DNA from: CAZFAP01 sp964516325
GTDB lineage: Bacteria; Auribacterota; JABMQX01
DNA: 64,000 nt
Direction of reading: 5' to 3'
Assembly: GCA_964516325.1 (NCBI GenBank)
Contig: CAZFAP010000002.1
Coordinates: 1-64,000 of the forward strand
In this document: one piece after another, positions 17,345 through 26,141 of the stretch
How the letters are laid out: the number at the start of each line of letters is the position of its first letter
Position numbering within the stretch: position 1 is the first letter of the stretch
The notes under the pieces: generated by a model
Told to the model about the DNA's origin: nothing
The model's database searches: none
What the model saw: only the letters and a program-made list of their open reading frames with translations
Translations under genes and position numbers: made by a program

Positions 17345-17532
17345 CGTTCTTAAAGAAGCGGCTTGGCGTGGAACTCAGGAGTCGCGGGAAAGAAGAGAGC
17401 CGTAGGGACCCCGGTCTTTTCGCGAATAGGTCAAGAGCACCTCATCTGCCAGGAGGCATAAAGCTGCGAGCACTGAGGGACAGGGTCAATGTGACGAATA
17501 GAAGCATGGCATCACACGCGGGGGGCGCCTAA
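17341..17532 (+). CDS. Possible 63-residue basic protein between PilV-like and GspE
   Basis: A GTG at 17341 overlaps the previous stop (GTGA) and the frame runs to TAA immediately before the ATG of the ATPase gene at 17533. The product is Arg/Lys rich with no domain, signal or membrane segment. Perfect tiling between two genes argues for coding; the lack of similarity and atypical composition argue against. It could equally be a decayed pilin tail. Confidence 0.28.
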   Translation: MTFLKKRLGVELRSRGKEESRRDPGLFANRSRAPHLPGGIKLRALRDRVNVTNRSMASHAGGA

Positions 17533-19245
17533 ATGCAACGAGAAGTTCTCGACTCGCTTCTGGAACAGGGAGTAATCACACCGTCTCAGCTCGAGAGGGC
17601 CAGGCAGACTCAGCGGGAAACCGGTGCGAAGCTGGAAGAGGTCCTCGAAAGGCTTGGCTATCTGACCAGGGATGCCCTGACTCATCGAATAAGTCAGACC
17701 TACGGCATTCGAAGAATCAAGCTTTCGTTGGACCTCATAGACCCTGAAGCCGTCAGGATGGTTCCTCTGGAGATGGCTGAGAAACTCCGCGTCATCCCTC
17801 TGAAAAAAGTCAACGGGGCACTCACCGTGGCCATGGCGGACCCTCTGGACCTGGTTGCGATTGACAGCCTGAAGGTGGCTTCGGGCATGAGCATTGAACC
17901 GGTTATCTCCACCGAGCAGCAGATTCTTGAGGCGATAGACTTCTTTTCCGGAAATGTTCGAAGAGCGCTGCGGATTCACGATAGCTGGCGAGACTCGAGT
18001 ATTCAGTATGTCAGTCAAGAAGACGAGGACCAGAATGTGAGGGAGGAAGAGGTGGAGGAGGCGCCGACGATCAGGACGTTCAACGCCATCCTGACGCGCG
18101 CCATTGAGGAAGGCGCCAGCGATATCCACATTGAACCCGCCGATAACTTGGGGAGAGTCCGGTATCGGCTCGACGGCGTACTCCACGAGGCGGACGTCTT
18201 ACCGAGACATCTCACCGCTTGCCTCATCTCGAGAATCAAAGTCCTGTCTTCATTGGACATCGCGGAGAGGCGGACACCCCAGGACGGGAGGTTTTTTGTT
18301 CGCTTCAAGCAGAAAGATGTGGACCTGCGCGTTGCGACCCTCCCAACAATCTACGGCGAGTCCTGTACCATACGACTCCTTGACCAATCGAAGTCGGAAA
18401 TCGAGATGAAGTCCCTGGGGCTTACGAAAGACCAGAGCGACATCGTCATTGGCGGGTTGAAGAAACCGGCGGGCATGGTCCTCGTCACCGGTCCCACGGG
18501 GAGCGGCAAGACGACCACACTCTGTGCGATGCTGAATTATGTGAATTCGTTTGAGAGGAAAATTATCACTCTCGAAGACCCTGTGGAATACAGGGTAAAA
18601 ATCGTCAATCAGGTGTCCGTTAGTCCGGTCGCTGGGCTAACATACGCGTCTGGGCTGCGGTCCATCTTGCGTAACGATCCCGATGTCGTCCTTATTGGCG
18701 AGATAAGGGATAGAGAAACAGCAATGGTCGCGGTGCAGGCCTCCCTTACCGGACATCTTCTATTGAGCACCCTTCACACAAATGGAACGGCGGAAACCGT
18801 CATGAGGTTCTTGGACCTCGGGGTCGAGCCGTTTTACATAAGGGAGGTCATCGAACTGATCATAGCCCAAAGACTGGTTCGTATCCTTTGTGAGCACTGC
18901 AAAAAGGCCTATGAGCTTTCACCGGAAGTCAGGACGTCACTGGGAGACGGCGATATCGAGCCGGGGGCGACGATATATAGAGCAGTGGGATGTCCAGAAT
19001 GCCATGGAACGGGCTATAGAGGTCGGACAGGAGTCTACGAAATTCTCCCCATGACCGCTGGGATACGCCAGATTCTCAGCCCAGGAACGACGGCTTCGGT
19101 GGTAAGAGAACAGGGCAGGAGGGAGGGTATGAAAACCTTCTGGGAGGCAGCCGTCGCAAAAGTTCTCCGGGGCGAAACCACGGTCGAAGAAATCCGCAGT
19201 GTTGTCCCAAGTGAAATCACGGTTGATATTGCGGAAGGGGACTGA
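17533..19245 (+). CDS. GspE/PilB-type secretion or pilus assembly ATPase
   Basis: Hexameric cytoplasmic ATPase that drives type II secretion or type IV pilus extension. At 570 residues it has the full family length. The N-terminal MshEN-type domain starts MQREVLDSLLEQGVITPSQLERA and continues through GIRRIKLSLDLIDPEAVRMVP. The C-terminal ATPase has the Asp box region (SDIHIEPADNLGRVRYRLDG), Walker A GPTGSGKTT (residues 320-328), Walker B region RNDPDVVLIGEIRDRETA, the His box (GHLLLSTLHTNGTAETVMR) and the tetracysteine zinc site Cys453/456/487/490. All catalytic elements are intact. GspF, GspD, PilT and PilD partners are absent nearby. Confidence 0.95.
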   Translation: MQREVLDSLLEQGVITPSQLERARQTQRETGAKLEEVLERLGYLTRDALTHRISQTYGIRRIKLSLDLIDPEAVRMVPLEMAEKLRVIPLKKVNGALTVAMADPLDLVAIDSLKVASGMSIEPVISTEQQILEAIDFFSGNVRRALRIHDSWRDSSIQYVSQEDEDQNVREEEVEEAPTIRTFNAILTRAIEEGASDIHIEPADNLGRVRYRLDGVLHEADVLPRHLTACLISRIKVLSSLDIAERRTPQDGRFFVRFKQKDVDLRVATLPTIYGESCTIRLLDQSKSEIEMKSLGLTKDQSDIVIGGLKKPAGMVLVTGPTGSGKTTTLCAMLNYVNSFERKIITLEDPVEYRVKIVNQVSVSPVAGLTYASGLRSILRNDPDVVLIGEIRDRETAMVAVQASLTGHLLLSTLHTNGTAETVMRFLDLGVEPFYIREVIELIIAQRLVRILCEHCKKAYELSPEVRTSLGDGDIEPGATIYRAVGCPECHGTGYRGRTGVYEILPMTAGIRQILSPGTTASVVREQGRREGMKTFWEAAVAKVLRGETTVEEIRSVVPSEITVDIAEGD

Positions 19246-19808
19246 GATGACTGATCGCGGAAGAACTGAAGAAGCGTTGAGACCTAACGGAAGGCATGGG
19301 AAACTAAGAAAATTCGGCACGCTCAGCACGGTCCGAAGGGTCAACTTAGAAGGTGAGGGGAGCGCAGACACGTTTGGCGACATTCGGTTTGAGTCGGTCA
19401 AAGGGGTCTCGAGACTTGTTCAGTGCGAAGTCCCAAGGCGCTTCACCCTCACCAACTCAGTTGAATGCTGTGTCACGCTGTTTGTTTTCGAACCGCGGTG
19501 TTGGGGAATCCGAGAAAGCCGCCGGGGAGAATCTGACACATGATGTGTCGCGAGCAGTTCAGAGCTTCCCAGGGGGCGAGGCCAATAATGGTTCTGCTTG
19601 CGGCGCGAACATCCTGGAAGCTGATTAGCGTAAGAAACCTTCTGGGGGGAGGAGCGGCTCCTTATCTCCAAAGGATGGTTCTCAATCTTGGGAGAATCCA
19701 GATAATACCACTGCTAACAATGCCTCAGCTCGAAAAGAAACCAGTGAAGCCTGCGAGTTGGTGGAGACATGGCTCGGGGCGAGATAACAATAGCGGAGGT
19801 GTAAGATC
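19246..19808 (+). other. Interval inside the pilus cluster, no convincing gene
   Basis: Pilus clusters of this kind often place a PilW-like gene here. An ATG at 19247, one base after the ATPase stop, opens a 98-codon frame to 19543, but its product has no prepilin helix or domain. Two other overlapping frames are equally unconvincing. A decayed minor-pilin gene is possible. Confidence 0.4.
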
Positions 19809-21416
19809 GTGAAACTTCGATTTAGCGGCAAGCGCGGGATAGCGCTGGTGATTACCTTAATGTTCACCTTGATCGCCGCAATAGGTGCGGCGGCGTTCCT
19901 CCACATGGTCAACACGCAGAGAGTCCAGGTCAAGCTGCAGCTGCACTCTACGAAGGCCTTCTTCGCCGCGGAAGCTGGGGTCGAAAAAGGACTGCAGCTC
20001 TTAAAGGATGACCTGTACTACACACCTGACCCAATGAAACCGTCCTGGGCGGATGATAAGGTCTACACTTCGACGGGATATATTGACCTGACGCCTGCTG
20101 GTTATCCCAAGTACCTCGACTTGGCGAACCCTGACTACGTTAACGATTTCTACCCGCTTACCGATGAGACGGACTACAGCTTGGAGAAGAATGGAAACCA
20201 TAAGTCAACTTACCAGCTTGAATTATCGAATCTTCAGGGCTGGACTGACAGAGTATGGATCAAGGCCACGGGTAGATACTATCGGAGAAATGGCGAGGGC
20301 ACGGGTTTCATAATCGAGGCGCGACGGAGAATCCTGGTCCTGGTCGGGGCCAAAGAGATCTCGCCCTGGGGCTACGCCATTTTTGCCGACACGGGACAGA
20401 ATGGAAGAGTCATCAGCGGGAATGTGGACATACGAGGGTCGGTCCACATTCTCGGAAACGGCCTGGGGACTAACGACATAGCGGCGGAGTTCAGCGGAAC
20501 AGGGCAAATTGGGAACAACTACTTGGGCATACCCTCGGACCTGGGGGTGAGGCTCCCTTCGATAGCGAAACCCTATGGAGACCAGATGGTTGATTCGCTC
20601 GAAACAGGGGTAGGTATTGAACACGGCAAACTCTCCCTGAGTGGAACTTCTTATGTGGGTGCGCCTGATGTTCCGGGTAACGGTCTCAAGGAAACTGTCC
20701 TGGGGGTCTATATTACGGATAAATACGCGGGAAACCAGGGCGATCGGAATGTCTATTCAGACAACGGGACACGCGCCACCTATGACCTCGGTGGCTTTGA
20801 TGTAGGCTTTCCGTATTTGACACTTGAGCCATATGGTATATACGAGAACTATCTGAGGGACTTCATTAGGCCCAATGCGCTTGTGATTTCGGGCGAAGAT
20901 GCTGTAAAACTGCAGACGATTGATCCGACTTCCGTTTTCTCCTACGGGAATGGCAAGGGACAAATCAGCATGAGTGAAGGCGGGATTCTCACGATAAACG
21001 GAATCGTTCTCATCGAGGGGGATGTGACTCTTGACAAGGCAGGAAAGGAGAAGGCCATCCTGTATAGGGGAAAAGGATCGCTCACCTCAACGGGGAGTGT
21101 GAACATCAACTGCAACCTCGTCACGGAGTCCTATAGCACCTACCCGACGAGAGACTGTCTTGGAATAATGGCCGTGGACACAATCAAGTTCGACTTAGCA
21201 GGGATCAACGTAATGGGACTCTTCTACGCAGAGAAACAAATCATCTCAATGAAGCAAACAAGTGTTGCGGGATCGTTCGTCTCGAATTATTTCGACATGG
21301 GACAGAACGTTCCTGCGATATATCAGGTGCCCGAGACTGTGTTTGACCTTCCCCCAGGTCTGATTGGGAACACTCGAATCTGGGGACTCAGGAAGATGAC
21401 CTGGGGTGAGATTTGA
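19809..21416 (+). CDS. PilX-like protein with large C-terminal extension
   Basis: A 535-residue envelope protein. It starts at GTG, nine bases after GGAGG. The N-terminus KRGIALVITLMFTLIAAIGAAAFL followed by STKAFFAAEAGVEKGLQLL is the PilX N-terminal pattern: one membrane helix, then the AAEAG motif. Unlike true pilins, position +5 is not Glu. Residues about 190-460 look beta-solenoid-like, with Gly/Asn/Ser turns (VISGNVDIRGSVHILGNG; ISMSEGGILTINGIVLIEGDV; LTSTGSVNINCNLV). Such long PilX-like proteins are common in PVC and Deltaproteobacteria and may be surface-exposed adhesin-like tip proteins. It is the last gene of the cluster. Confidence 0.78.
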   Translation: MKLRFSGKRGIALVITLMFTLIAAIGAAAFLHMVNTQRVQVKLQLHSTKAFFAAEAGVEKGLQLLKDDLYYTPDPMKPSWADDKVYTSTGYIDLTPAGYPKYLDLANPDYVNDFYPLTDETDYSLEKNGNHKSTYQLELSNLQGWTDRVWIKATGRYYRRNGEGTGFIIEARRRILVLVGAKEISPWGYAIFADTGQNGRVISGNVDIRGSVHILGNGLGTNDIAAEFSGTGQIGNNYLGIPSDLGVRLPSIAKPYGDQMVDSLETGVGIEHGKLSLSGTSYVGAPDVPGNGLKETVLGVYITDKYAGNQGDRNVYSDNGTRATYDLGGFDVGFPYLTLEPYGIYENYLRDFIRPNALVISGEDAVKLQTIDPTSVFSYGNGKGQISMSEGGILTINGIVLIEGDVTLDKAGKEKAILYRGKGSLTSTGSVNINCNLVTESYSTYPTRDCLGIMAVDTIKFDLAGINVMGLFYAEKQIISMKQTSVAGSFVSNYFDMGQNVPAIYQVPETVFDLPPGLIGNTRIWGLRKMTWGEI

Positions 21417-21717
21417 CTTTGCCATCCTCCCATCCTCAACCGGGAAGCGCTGTGTCTTTTCAAAGCCGTCACGGACGCTCAAGTGCGTCTTGACGGGCTT
21501 GAGCCGCTGATCGAGCGGTAGGTGCTCTCCTGAGTCCTTGTTGGCAACGCAAAAGGGTTAGAAGTAACCTTGCTTCCCCTTGCGTCTGACGCCCTCTTGA
21601 GCCCAAAGGGCGCAGGGATACGGAGCGCTCTGTAAGTGGGCGAGTTCATCAATCCGGCACCCCATCGAACATCACGAGGAAGTCTCCTTGGCGGGAGTGC
21701 GGAGACCTCGAGAGTTG
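21417..21717. other. Convergent intergenic interval, nothing recognised
   Basis: Lies between the PilX-like gene and the minus-strand membrane protein gene. Only a weak CCGCT/AGCGG hairpin near 21503-21517 was seen. Confidence 0.4.
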
Positions 21718-22146
21718 TCAGTCCTTGTGCGCGGGCTTTCCCGCTTTCTTGTCGGTTGGCGGACCCTGCGAATCATCTCGTCCAGTCTCGGTGAATCTGC
21801 GGATTTCTTTCCGCAACTGGCTCAGTTCTCTGATGACATCGAGAAGCCTGTCTTCGATGGTGGTCAATATCCAGAACTGGGCGTGGTTGACTCTTGCCTC
21901 CGTGTGGAGGTGGTAGGCGAGCTTGAGGGAAAGAATCAGAACAGCGATGTCTATGGACACAATGCGCTGGATACCGCTTGTGACCATAGAGGCGCCAAAA
22001 GCCGCCAGCACCGCGAGTACAAAGCCGACATTAAGGAGTTTCCCCTTCAGGCGGGGCTTGGCGCCGATGCTCCCGACGACAGTTCTTATTTTTTCTCGCT
22101 CTTGCTCGCCAAGAGATTCCTCGACGGAATGCGTTTTCACTGGCAC
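21718..22146 (-). CDS. Small membrane protein with C-terminal coiled coil
   Basis: No recognised family. The 142 residues contain two probable membrane helices (LLNVGFVLAVLAAFGASMV and IVSIDIAVLILSLKLAYHL) linked by a short loop, then an amphipathic coiled-coil stretch (FWILTTIEDRLLDVIRELSQLRKEIRRF) and a polar Lys-rich tail. The gene starts 15 bp after the PEP carboxykinase stop on the same strand, so the two are very likely cotranscribed. No functional link can be inferred beyond that. Confidence 0.65.
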   Translation of the reverse strand: MPVKTHSVEESLGEQEREKIRTVVGSIGAKPRLKGKLLNVGFVLAVLAAFGASMVTSGIQRIVSIDIAVLILSLKLAYHLHTEARVNHAQFWILTTIEDRLLDVIRELSQLRKEIRRFTETGRDDSQGPPTDKKAGKPAHKD

Positions 22147-22161
22147 GGGACAATCCCCGAT

Positions 22162-23820
22162 TCAGAACTTGTACGCTTTCATTACTGCCGGGTCCAGATT
22201 CGTAAACTGCTCGAGATACTCGGTCCTTTCCTTTTTCAACTGCCCGGAATAGTCCTCGATGGTTCGGCGGAGGTAGAACTTGTTGAGCTCGAACCGGCTG
22301 ATGTCTATTCCTTCGACTTTCTTGGGGACCTGCACTTTCCAGAGCGGGTCGTCGGTCCACTCGATGTTCCCTCGCAGGATGCCCCGGATGATTGAGGCCA
22401 TCTCTTGAATCTGGACGCGGGTGACTCCCTGCTTGACGAGGGGTATCCCCTCCTTTCCGGGCACCCGGATCTCTCCAATGCCGCCGGTGTTCAAGAGGTA
22501 GCACTGAATCTTATTCTCGTTCGTCTTGACGAAATCGTAGAACCAGTTTCCCTCCTCGGCTTCGTCCCCGATGAGGAACGGGTTGGTCCCGACCACGCGC
22601 ACCGATTGGCCTGCTTTCCTTGGGTCGCTGCCGGAGCTCTCGATGGACTCCCCCAGCATGAAAGCCCCCGCCGCCTCTTCCGGGCTGAGCCTGGAAGCTA
22701 TGGGCACGATGGTGTTGCGACGGGTGATAAACGCGATGACCAACCCGTCAAGCTCCTCCAGCGGAGGAAGGTCAACGCTCCGCGCGACTCGCTTCCAACC
22801 CAGGTCTTCCCTGCGGACCATCGCCCTGCCGTTGCCCGTCAGACAATCGTCGTCGAAATCCACGTTCCCCTCGTAATCCACCAGGACGTTTTCGAGGAGA
22901 GAATTTGGGTTGGTGCAGGCCATGTACAGGGCGGGCTGCATCTCCATGTTGAGATCCTCGGTTTTTACGTAATAGCCCCTTTCCGTTCCGTAAGCGGTGC
23001 CGTCCTTGCACAGGAAAACGACGTCATCCTGAAGGACCTTCGCGGACTCGCCTTTCCCCGTCAGTCCGTGGTCATGACACGAATGGGTGGTCTTCCCTGT
23101 GGCGGTCATGCCAAACAGAATCATGCCGTAGCGGCGGAGCTTTCCGTGCTTATCTCTTGCGGTCAGAATCTTGGTCCCGGCATGGAGGCCGAGTTTGTTC
23201 TGCTGCTTGGCCTGCCACATCCCCATCCGCAGAAATCCCTTTTTCACCTCGCCGTAATAATCGGTCCCAAGGACGTAGGTGATCCCGCTTCGTGGGAAGA
23301 CGAGAATCTGGCGTTCGGTCTCGATCCATTCGGGGATATAGACAAGGGAGAGGTCGGGACCGGCGCCGGGCGTTTGCTCGAAAAGTGATATGGAGAAGAA
23401 GTAGGAGAGACGAATCATCTCTTTTCGGTGAACCGAAACGTAGAGCTTGCACTGCGGAACAAAGTGGACGTTTTGCCCCATGAACCTTTTCACGCGAACC
23501 AAAGGGGCTCGCTTGAGATACTCGTGAAGCTTCGCCAGGGTGGTGGGGAGGGTATTGATGACGTGCTTCTGATACTCGCTCAGCTTCTTTTGCTCGACAT
23601 CCTTTCCGCCGAGATAGACCGTGGCGCCGGCGCTCCGATTCTTCACGCTCGAAACGAAGTTGTAATTCTCAAACTTCGTCTTCGTTCCGTATTTCTCGGC
23701 TTCCGAGCGGATTTCCTCTGCGGTCATCTCCGTAACGTTCGGGCGAAGGGGCAGCCCCTCAATCATTTTGATAACGTCCGCTTCCATTTCTGTCATTATG
23801 TCGGGTCGCACATCAACCAT
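22162..23820 (-). CDS. Phosphoenolpyruvate carboxykinase (ATP type), divergent
   Basis: ATP-PEPCK interconverts oxaloacetate plus ATP with PEP, CO2 and ADP, the first step of gluconeogenesis, in the cytoplasm. The start at 23820 follows AGGTGA; an upstream frame extension encodes Cys-rich non-family sequence. The P-loop GMTATGKTTH is at about residues 237-246, with RVKRFMGQNVHFVPQCKLYV and FPRSGITYVLGTDYYGEVKKG before it and VLQDDVVFLCKDG and DFDDDCLTGNGRAMV after it. The motifs differ from the E. coli and yeast enzymes (GLSGTGKTTL expected), so this is a distinct branch of the family. Length (552) is normal. The symbol pckA is not assigned because of that divergence. Confidence 0.82.
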   Translation of the reverse strand: MVDVRPDIMTEMEADVIKMIEGLPLRPNVTEMTAEEIRSEAEKYGTKTKFENYNFVSSVKNRSAGATVYLGGKDVEQKKLSEYQKHVINTLPTTLAKLHEYLKRAPLVRVKRFMGQNVHFVPQCKLYVSVHRKEMIRLSYFFSISLFEQTPGAGPDLSLVYIPEWIETERQILVFPRSGITYVLGTDYYGEVKKGFLRMGMWQAKQQNKLGLHAGTKILTARDKHGKLRRYGMILFGMTATGKTTHSCHDHGLTGKGESAKVLQDDVVFLCKDGTAYGTERGYYVKTEDLNMEMQPALYMACTNPNSLLENVLVDYEGNVDFDDDCLTGNGRAMVRREDLGWKRVARSVDLPPLEELDGLVIAFITRRNTIVPIASRLSPEEAAGAFMLGESIESSGSDPRKAGQSVRVVGTNPFLIGDEAEEGNWFYDFVKTNENKIQCYLLNTGGIGEIRVPGKEGIPLVKQGVTRVQIQEMASIIRGILRGNIEWTDDPLWKVQVPKKVEGIDISRFELNKFYLRRTIEDYSGQLKKERTEYLEQFTNLDPAVMKAYKF

Positions 23821-24151
23821 GGTCACCTCACCTTCACGACAGTTGTCCGGGGATTGCACGTCCTTTGTTCCAGGGCAGCAGGAGTCCTGCCGCTCACTGC
23901 TGCAACACGAACGCAAGCCGCGCAGATTATGCAGGTCGCGCCGTTCCCTTGCAAGAAAAAATCATTCTCACCGGCAAAGCCTCAGCTACAGGCGGGGCAT
24001 CCCCCACGCTGGGGGAGCGTCGGTAGGAGAGATGAAACCGCAGATGAACGCAGATGGACGCAGATAAGAAACAGGCGAGCGCTGACTCGCCCCGGCAGGT
24101 CGGACTCTTGGGGGTTGCCCCCCCCCGTAACTGAGGGATTACTCTCCCCGG
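23821..24151. other. Intergenic interval upstream of the PEPCK gene
   Basis: No gene was recognised. It contains a GCAGAT-family repeat at 24035-24067 and a GGGGGTTGCCCCC hairpin near 24112-24124. Confidence 0.45.
24035..24067. repeat. Dispersed short repeat, GCAGAT family
   Basis: Three GCAGAT units with 10-bp period. It is the reverse complement, with about one mismatch in 30 bases, of the repeat at 10703-10740. Confidence 0.7.
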
Positions 24152-24430
24152 ATTTACCACAAGTTCGACAAGACCATTCGGGGACACGTCTTCTACAGCT
24201 TTCTGGCGCTGATGCTCCTGAAGGACCTGCAGTAAAAGATGGAGGCGCGCGGCTGGCGGCTCGAATAGGAACGTCTGAGAGGTGACCTCGATGCCCGCGA
24301 GGAGATGACCGTGCCGACACTCGGAAAGACGTTCGTCATCCGCAGCCGCACCCGGGGCGATGTCGGCAAATCCCTTCAGGCCGTCGGTGTAGCTCTCGGA
24401 CCGACCGTCCGGCTCCTGGAAGGGGAAAAC
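24152..24430 (+). pseudogene. IS1634-like transposase remnant (C-terminal part)
   Basis: Translating from 24152 gives IYHKFDKTIRGHVFYSFLAL, then MLLKDLQ-stop-KMEARGWRLE-stop-ERLRGDLDA..., and TLGKTFVIRSRTRGDVGKSLQAVGVAL. This is the pattern after the last catalytic residue of IS1634/IS4-type transposases (pxYhk.d.tIrgHvF.sFLAL.L...L). Two in-frame stops and the absence of the N-terminal two thirds show it is dead. No terminal inverted repeats or target duplication were found. Confidence 0.72.
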
Positions 24431-24613
24431 GCCTCAGCGTCAACCCGCTCAAGGCAAAGACGAAACGTAGTGCCAGGACGAGAACGCAAAGTTGCAACCT
24501 CCCAAAACTCAGGGGATTACAAAATCGCACTGTAGAAGATCCATCTCAGACCCCGCAGCTTCGGCACATGGGGCCTCGGGTCATCTCGTGTTCCGGGTCG
24601 AGAACGCGGCTCG

Positions 24614-26014
24614 TCATTCGAGGAGCGACCAGCCTTCTCGGTACACGCGGCGAAGAGCTCCATTGGCATCGGAGCTGTTCACGATTTTCATTGCCAGCGG
24701 GTCGTATTCGAGTTTTCCCTCGAACTGGGTGGCGACGTTGCCGAGAAGAACAAATTCCGCGAGGGGCCCCGCGTAGTCGAAATTGGACATTGCCGGTGAA
24801 CCGCCTCGGCACGCATCGAGCCACTCGCGCTCGTGCCCCTGAGAGCGTGGCAGCGAGCGCGGTGGGCCTTCAAAACCTTTGAATTTATCGGCAGGGAGGA
24901 GGCTGAATTCCGTGTTATGGGCGTTCGAGAAGAGCATGCCGTTCTTGCCGACCAGGAGAATGCGAGACCAGTCCTTCCATTCGTCTCCGTCGTCTGTTGT
25001 CCAGTCAAACGTGCGGCCGACGAGCTCTTCCATCTTCCGGCGAATTCCCTTTTGCTCCATTCCGTCGCGGCCGTTGTACCAGGTCAGCGTAACGGGCGGG
25101 AGCTCCCCTCGCGGCGGAACATCGTAACGGATGAATTCCCATCGCGGGAAGGATGCCTTTGTGATTTCCGAGACCTCGGCTTCCACCCGAATCACAGGTC
25201 TTGAGTCGCCGAAAGGTTTGGCACTCCAGAGGGAGTCGAATTTCAGGGCTTTGAAGGCAACGTTCATCGTATGGCAACCCCAGTTGCCCAACTGTCCCGT
25301 GCCAAAGTCGCGCCAGGCGTGCCAGTGCAGCCAGTCCGGATGATAGGGGCGGTACGCAGCTGGCCCGAGCCAGAGGTCCCATTCGAGATAGTCCGGAACA
25401 GGGAAATCTCCTTTTGGCGGTTCGCGATGTCCCGGTCCGCCGCCGGTGTTCCAGACGTGGATTTCGCGGATTTCGCCGAGGATGCCCGCTTGAATCAGCT
25501 CGACGGAGCGCCGGAACGCGTCGCTGGCTGTTCCCTGGTTGCCCATTTGCGTTGCCACCTTGCATTTTGTCGCCGTCTCGCGCATCATGCGGGCCTCATA
25601 GACGCTGCGGGTCAGGGGCTTTTCGCAGAGGACGTGCTTGCCCATTTTCATCGCCAGGCTTGTCGCAGGGGCATGGATGTGGTCGGGTGTAGCGACGATG
25701 ACCGCGTCAATCTGCTTATTCATTTCCTCAAGCATCTTCCGGAAGTCGTGATACCGCTTGACCTCCGGGAGACGCTTGAAAGCCTCAGCAGCCCGCTGCT
25801 CGTTCACGTCGCACATGGCGACGACGTTTTCGCCGAGAGTCGGGATCGTGCGGACAAACCAACTCCCCCGTCCGCCGACGCCGGCGAGAGCGATGTTGAG
25901 CCTCTGGTTGGAATCGTAGCTCCAAACGGAGCGATGGCTCTTCAGAATCACCAGGCCCGCTCCACCGAGTGCGGCACTCGCAAGGAAACTGCGACGATTC
26001 ATGCGGAGTTCCAT
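24614..26014 (-). CDS. Tat-exported Gfo/Idh/MocA family oxidoreductase (A)
   Basis: NAD(P)-dependent sugar dehydrogenase-type protein placed outside the cytoplasm. The start at 26014 follows AAAGGAG and gives a twin-arginine signal NRRSFLASAALGGAGLVIL. The Rossmann motif is IALAGVGGRGSW; the catalytic Lys lies in CEKP (about residue 132) and the catalytic His in LGNWGCHTMN (about 248), where the usual Asp before it is Asn. The C-terminal half has the alpha/beta substrate domain, ending with SNFDYAGPLAEFVLLGNVA, a block shared with the paralogue at 29330-30682. Relatives include GH109 enzymes, glucose-fructose oxidoreductase and 3-dehydrogenases; the substrate is unknown. Confidence 0.9.
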   Translation of the reverse strand: MELRMNRRSFLASAALGGAGLVILKSHRSVWSYDSNQRLNIALAGVGGRGSWFVRTIPTLGENVVAMCDVNEQRAAEAFKRLPEVKRYHDFRKMLEEMNKQIDAVIVATPDHIHAPATSLAMKMGKHVLCEKPLTRSVYEARMMRETATKCKVATQMGNQGTASDAFRRSVELIQAGILGEIREIHVWNTGGGPGHREPPKGDFPVPDYLEWDLWLGPAAYRPYHPDWLHWHAWRDFGTGQLGNWGCHTMNVAFKALKFDSLWSAKPFGDSRPVIRVEAEVSEITKASFPRWEFIRYDVPPRGELPPVTLTWYNGRDGMEQKGIRRKMEELVGRTFDWTTDDGDEWKDWSRILLVGKNGMLFSNAHNTEFSLLPADKFKGFEGPPRSLPRSQGHEREWLDACRGGSPAMSNFDYAGPLAEFVLLGNVATQFEGKLEYDPLAMKIVNSSDANGALRRVYREGWSLLE

Positions 26015-26141
26015 GTTCTCCACTCCTTTCTGTCCGATCAATGGACCATCCTCCCTGCCCCCTTCGGGACACGTTCTTCTGCTTGGTTGCCACACCGGCG
26101 AACCCAGAAAGGGAGGGAATGGCAATTACCCAATCAGAGGT

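Noticed and set aside
19540..19812. Small open frame before the PilX-like gene
   Set aside because: No prepilin helix, no ribosome site and no domain; it overlaps the PilX-like start.
24035..24067. CRISPR-like tandem repeat
   Set aside because: Units are only 10 bp with 4-bp gaps, three copies, no spacers and no cas genes.
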